Source of the DNA: Hyalella azteca
Taxonomy: Eukaryota; Arthropoda; Malacostraca; Amphipoda; Hyalellidae
Direction of reading: 5' to 3'
Length of the DNA: 64,000 bases
NCBI RefSeq assembly: GCF_000764305.2
Contig: NW_025935823.1
Span: 1-64,000, forward strand
Shown here: positions 62,357-64,000 of the stretch, piece by piece
Layout of the letters: every line of letters begins with the position of its first letter
Position numbering within the stretch: the first letter of the stretch is position 1
Translations under genes and position numbers: made by a program
The notes under the pieces: generated by a model
What the model was told of the DNA's origin: nothing
The model's database searches: none
What the model saw: only the letters and a program-made list of their open reading frames with translations

Positions 62357-63420
62357 GAAGTTTTTTTTCAAATACTTTACGAAGTCAAAAAATGTTTTGA
62401 TCGTAGCGCTAATCCTAATGCACTACGAAATCAACTAATTTGTATAATAATTGACGATTTCGAAACAAACATAAGCGTCAAGCTAAAATACACTGTTCAA
62501 ATACGTCGGTGTAAACGCTGTCAGAATTATGATATTACCCGACTTTGTTATTATATTTTCATTTCTCTAATGTAGTGAAAGTATCCCACTTGATGCTTAT
62601 TGTGCTCCATTTTTCATTTCTCTATCGTAGTGATCCTATAACAAGAACAAAAAAATCTCCTTTATAATGTCCATTATTTCACTCACGTGACTCCTACTCT
62701 TCGGATTATTATTGTACCGCAGAACTCGCATATTTTACCAGTTGGCAGTGTGCATAAATTCCAAAGTGGCATTAAAATTCTATCAAAAAAGTGTCATAAA
62801 AATTCACCGAATTTTCGCGCTTGGGCTGCGCGTAATGGAAAAACGTATCCCCTTTTGTGGGAACGTCGATGTACTCGAGGCCTGGGGCTGTAGGTTGTTA
62901 AATATTCCTTTGCCTTGTGAATCGAGCCAGTCTAATACCGACCGGTTTTTTCTTGTATTCGGATATGTTTCGGGAAAAGTGTTCTTTGTTCCTGTAGGGA
63001 AGTACTAAGCTGTTTATTTGCTATAATCGCGCAGTTCATTTACTGGTGTGCTACGCGCAGTTCATTTACGGGTGTACTAGCCTAGTGATCAATGATGGCC
63101 TGTGAAAAAATCCTTTCTCCCGTATGCAATCTCCAAAAATTCATGGTTAATTCCCCCTTATTCCCCTTTATTCCTCAGTCTCATTCATTACGCTTCTTTA
63201 ATGAATTATAAAATTATTACGGAAGGATGTTGTACACGTTTGAATATTCATATTTGAATATTAAAAATATTTTCTGCTAGCTGCCTGCAGTTTTATCTCC
63301 ATTCGCGTTTGTGACGTAACATTCAAAAATCGTACATTTGTTACTGCGATGTAAGGTATAATTTCACTGATAATTGATGACTTTTTAATACTTCTGAATG
63401 TAAATATTACCTCCGAAAGT
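62357..63420. other. Non-coding, with two small duplications
   Basis: cattttcatttctctaatgt near 62555 is echoed 54 bp later. At 63029 and 63055 a 26-bp unit beginning gcgcagttcattta is duplicated in tandem. No gene recognised. Confidence 0.6.
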
Positions 63421-63470
63421 GTAATATCAGCTAGATATCACTCCGAAAAGTAATATCTAGCTGATATTAC
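63421..63470. repeat. Perfect hairpin: 18-bp stem, 14-nt loop
   Basis: gtaatatcagctagatat (63421-63438) is the exact reverse complement of 63453-63470, around a 14-nt loop. The word ctccgaaa occurs both just before the left arm and in the loop, so the structure may have arisen by templated duplication and inversion. Confidence 0.92.
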
Positions 63471-63822
63471 TTTTCTCTCCTATCGTTCTATTTTTTCCAA
63501 TTACAACTCTGCCATTGTTCTTTTTTTTGTTAAATTTCCTCACATTCTACATTCCAATGCAGATTTTCGCGAGATGAAAAATTAATTCAATCTACTCCCA
63601 TCTATGCTAAAAAATACGCTTCGCTTTAAATACTACAGAGTGTGTCTTGCATCTGCAAAAAAATGCTCTACAATTAAAGTCAAATTTACAAGAACACGAT
63701 GGCTTGATGGCCGCCACGGAAAGACGTATAAAGTCGTTAACGCATTCGTACAAGTCTTCTTAAATCAACCGCGTGTTCCGGGGTCACCATTTGCTCTGGA
63801 TTATTGAACGTGTGCGAAAGGC
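63471..63822. other. Non-coding stretch
   Basis: No gene or repeat recognised before the second dispersed-repeat copy. A plus frame of about 67 codons at 63604-63807 is unsupported. Confidence 0.5.
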
Positions 63823-64000
63823 TTTTTAGCGCATTTTCTCATTTATGAAAAAAATGCATTATTGTGTTCGCCATGTCCGTCTGACCGTCCGTCTGTCTGT
63901 CCGTCTGTCTGTCCGTCCGTGACTTCACGTTTTCGTCGGCGAGGAAATGCGCTCTCTGTCACTCACTGCAGTGAGTAATGAGTTATATTTTTTTTGCTTA
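63823..64000 (+). repeat. Dispersed repeat, copy 2, truncated by the window edge
   Basis: Same organisation and orientation as 59174-59335: tttttagcgcattttctca, the (GTCC/GTCT)n run, gacttcacgttttcgtc, the perfect palindrome actcactg-cagtgagt (63961-63976) and gttatatttttttt. The two copies differ by scattered substitutions and by the arrangement of the tetranucleotide units. The 3' boundary may lie beyond the window. Confidence 0.9.

Overview
The window looks like non-coding DNA from an animal nuclear genome, most likely an arthropod. It is A+T-rich (roughly 60-65% by eye), has no operon-like packing of genes, and holds no open frame that I can assign to a cellular gene. The arthropod call rests on a mariner-like transposase remnant at 26157-26740, whose N-terminal region resembles a transposase family I know chiefly from insects and other arthropods. 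It also fits the mix of short TA-flanked DNA transposons, minisatellites and perfect short hairpins. The stretch could be intergenic or lie inside a very long intron. I cannot tell which.

Layout. 1-6000: AT-rich non-coding DNA with a 97-bp tandem duplication (2531-2720) and a perfect 22-bp-stem hairpin (3200-3249). 6000-8650: a GC-richer patch, a 49-codon open frame (6691-6840), then a block whose + strand is A/C-rich, with a 69-codon open frame on the minus strand (7301-7510). 8650-24500: mostly featureless, with a 7 x 21-bp minisatellite (11774-11920), a 46-51-bp array (12796-13010), a degenerate 16.2-16.45 kb array and a pair of ~110-bp repeats at 19.5-19.8 kb. 24544-24600: an uninterrupted (ATA)19 microsatellite. 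26103-26745: a deleted mariner-like element. 27816-28166: a 33-bp minisatellite that keeps exact phase over ten periods. 36029-36094: a hairpin joined to a (CCCTTA)n tract. 36660-37474: an internally deleted Tc1-type transposon with 117-bp inverted repeats and TA flanks. 37798-37990: a 13/26-bp pyrimidine-rich minisatellite. 39514-39725: a ~44-bp array. 42259-42426: the best short coding candidate in the window. 44696-44908: a 213-bp TA-flanked MITE. 48933-49187 and 49861-50091: 63-bp and 77-bp arrays. 59174-59335 and 63823-64000: two copies of one dispersed repeat carrying (GTCC/GTCT)n and a perfect 16-bp palindrome.

Function. Nothing here forms a pathway. The only recognisable proteins are two dead transposases. 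The rest is repeat biology plus a few short GC-richer open frames that could be isolated exons, exon relics or chance. Many windows of sequence were inspected for those frames, so each is weak on its own. No tRNA, rRNA, CRISPR array or complete cellular gene was recognised.
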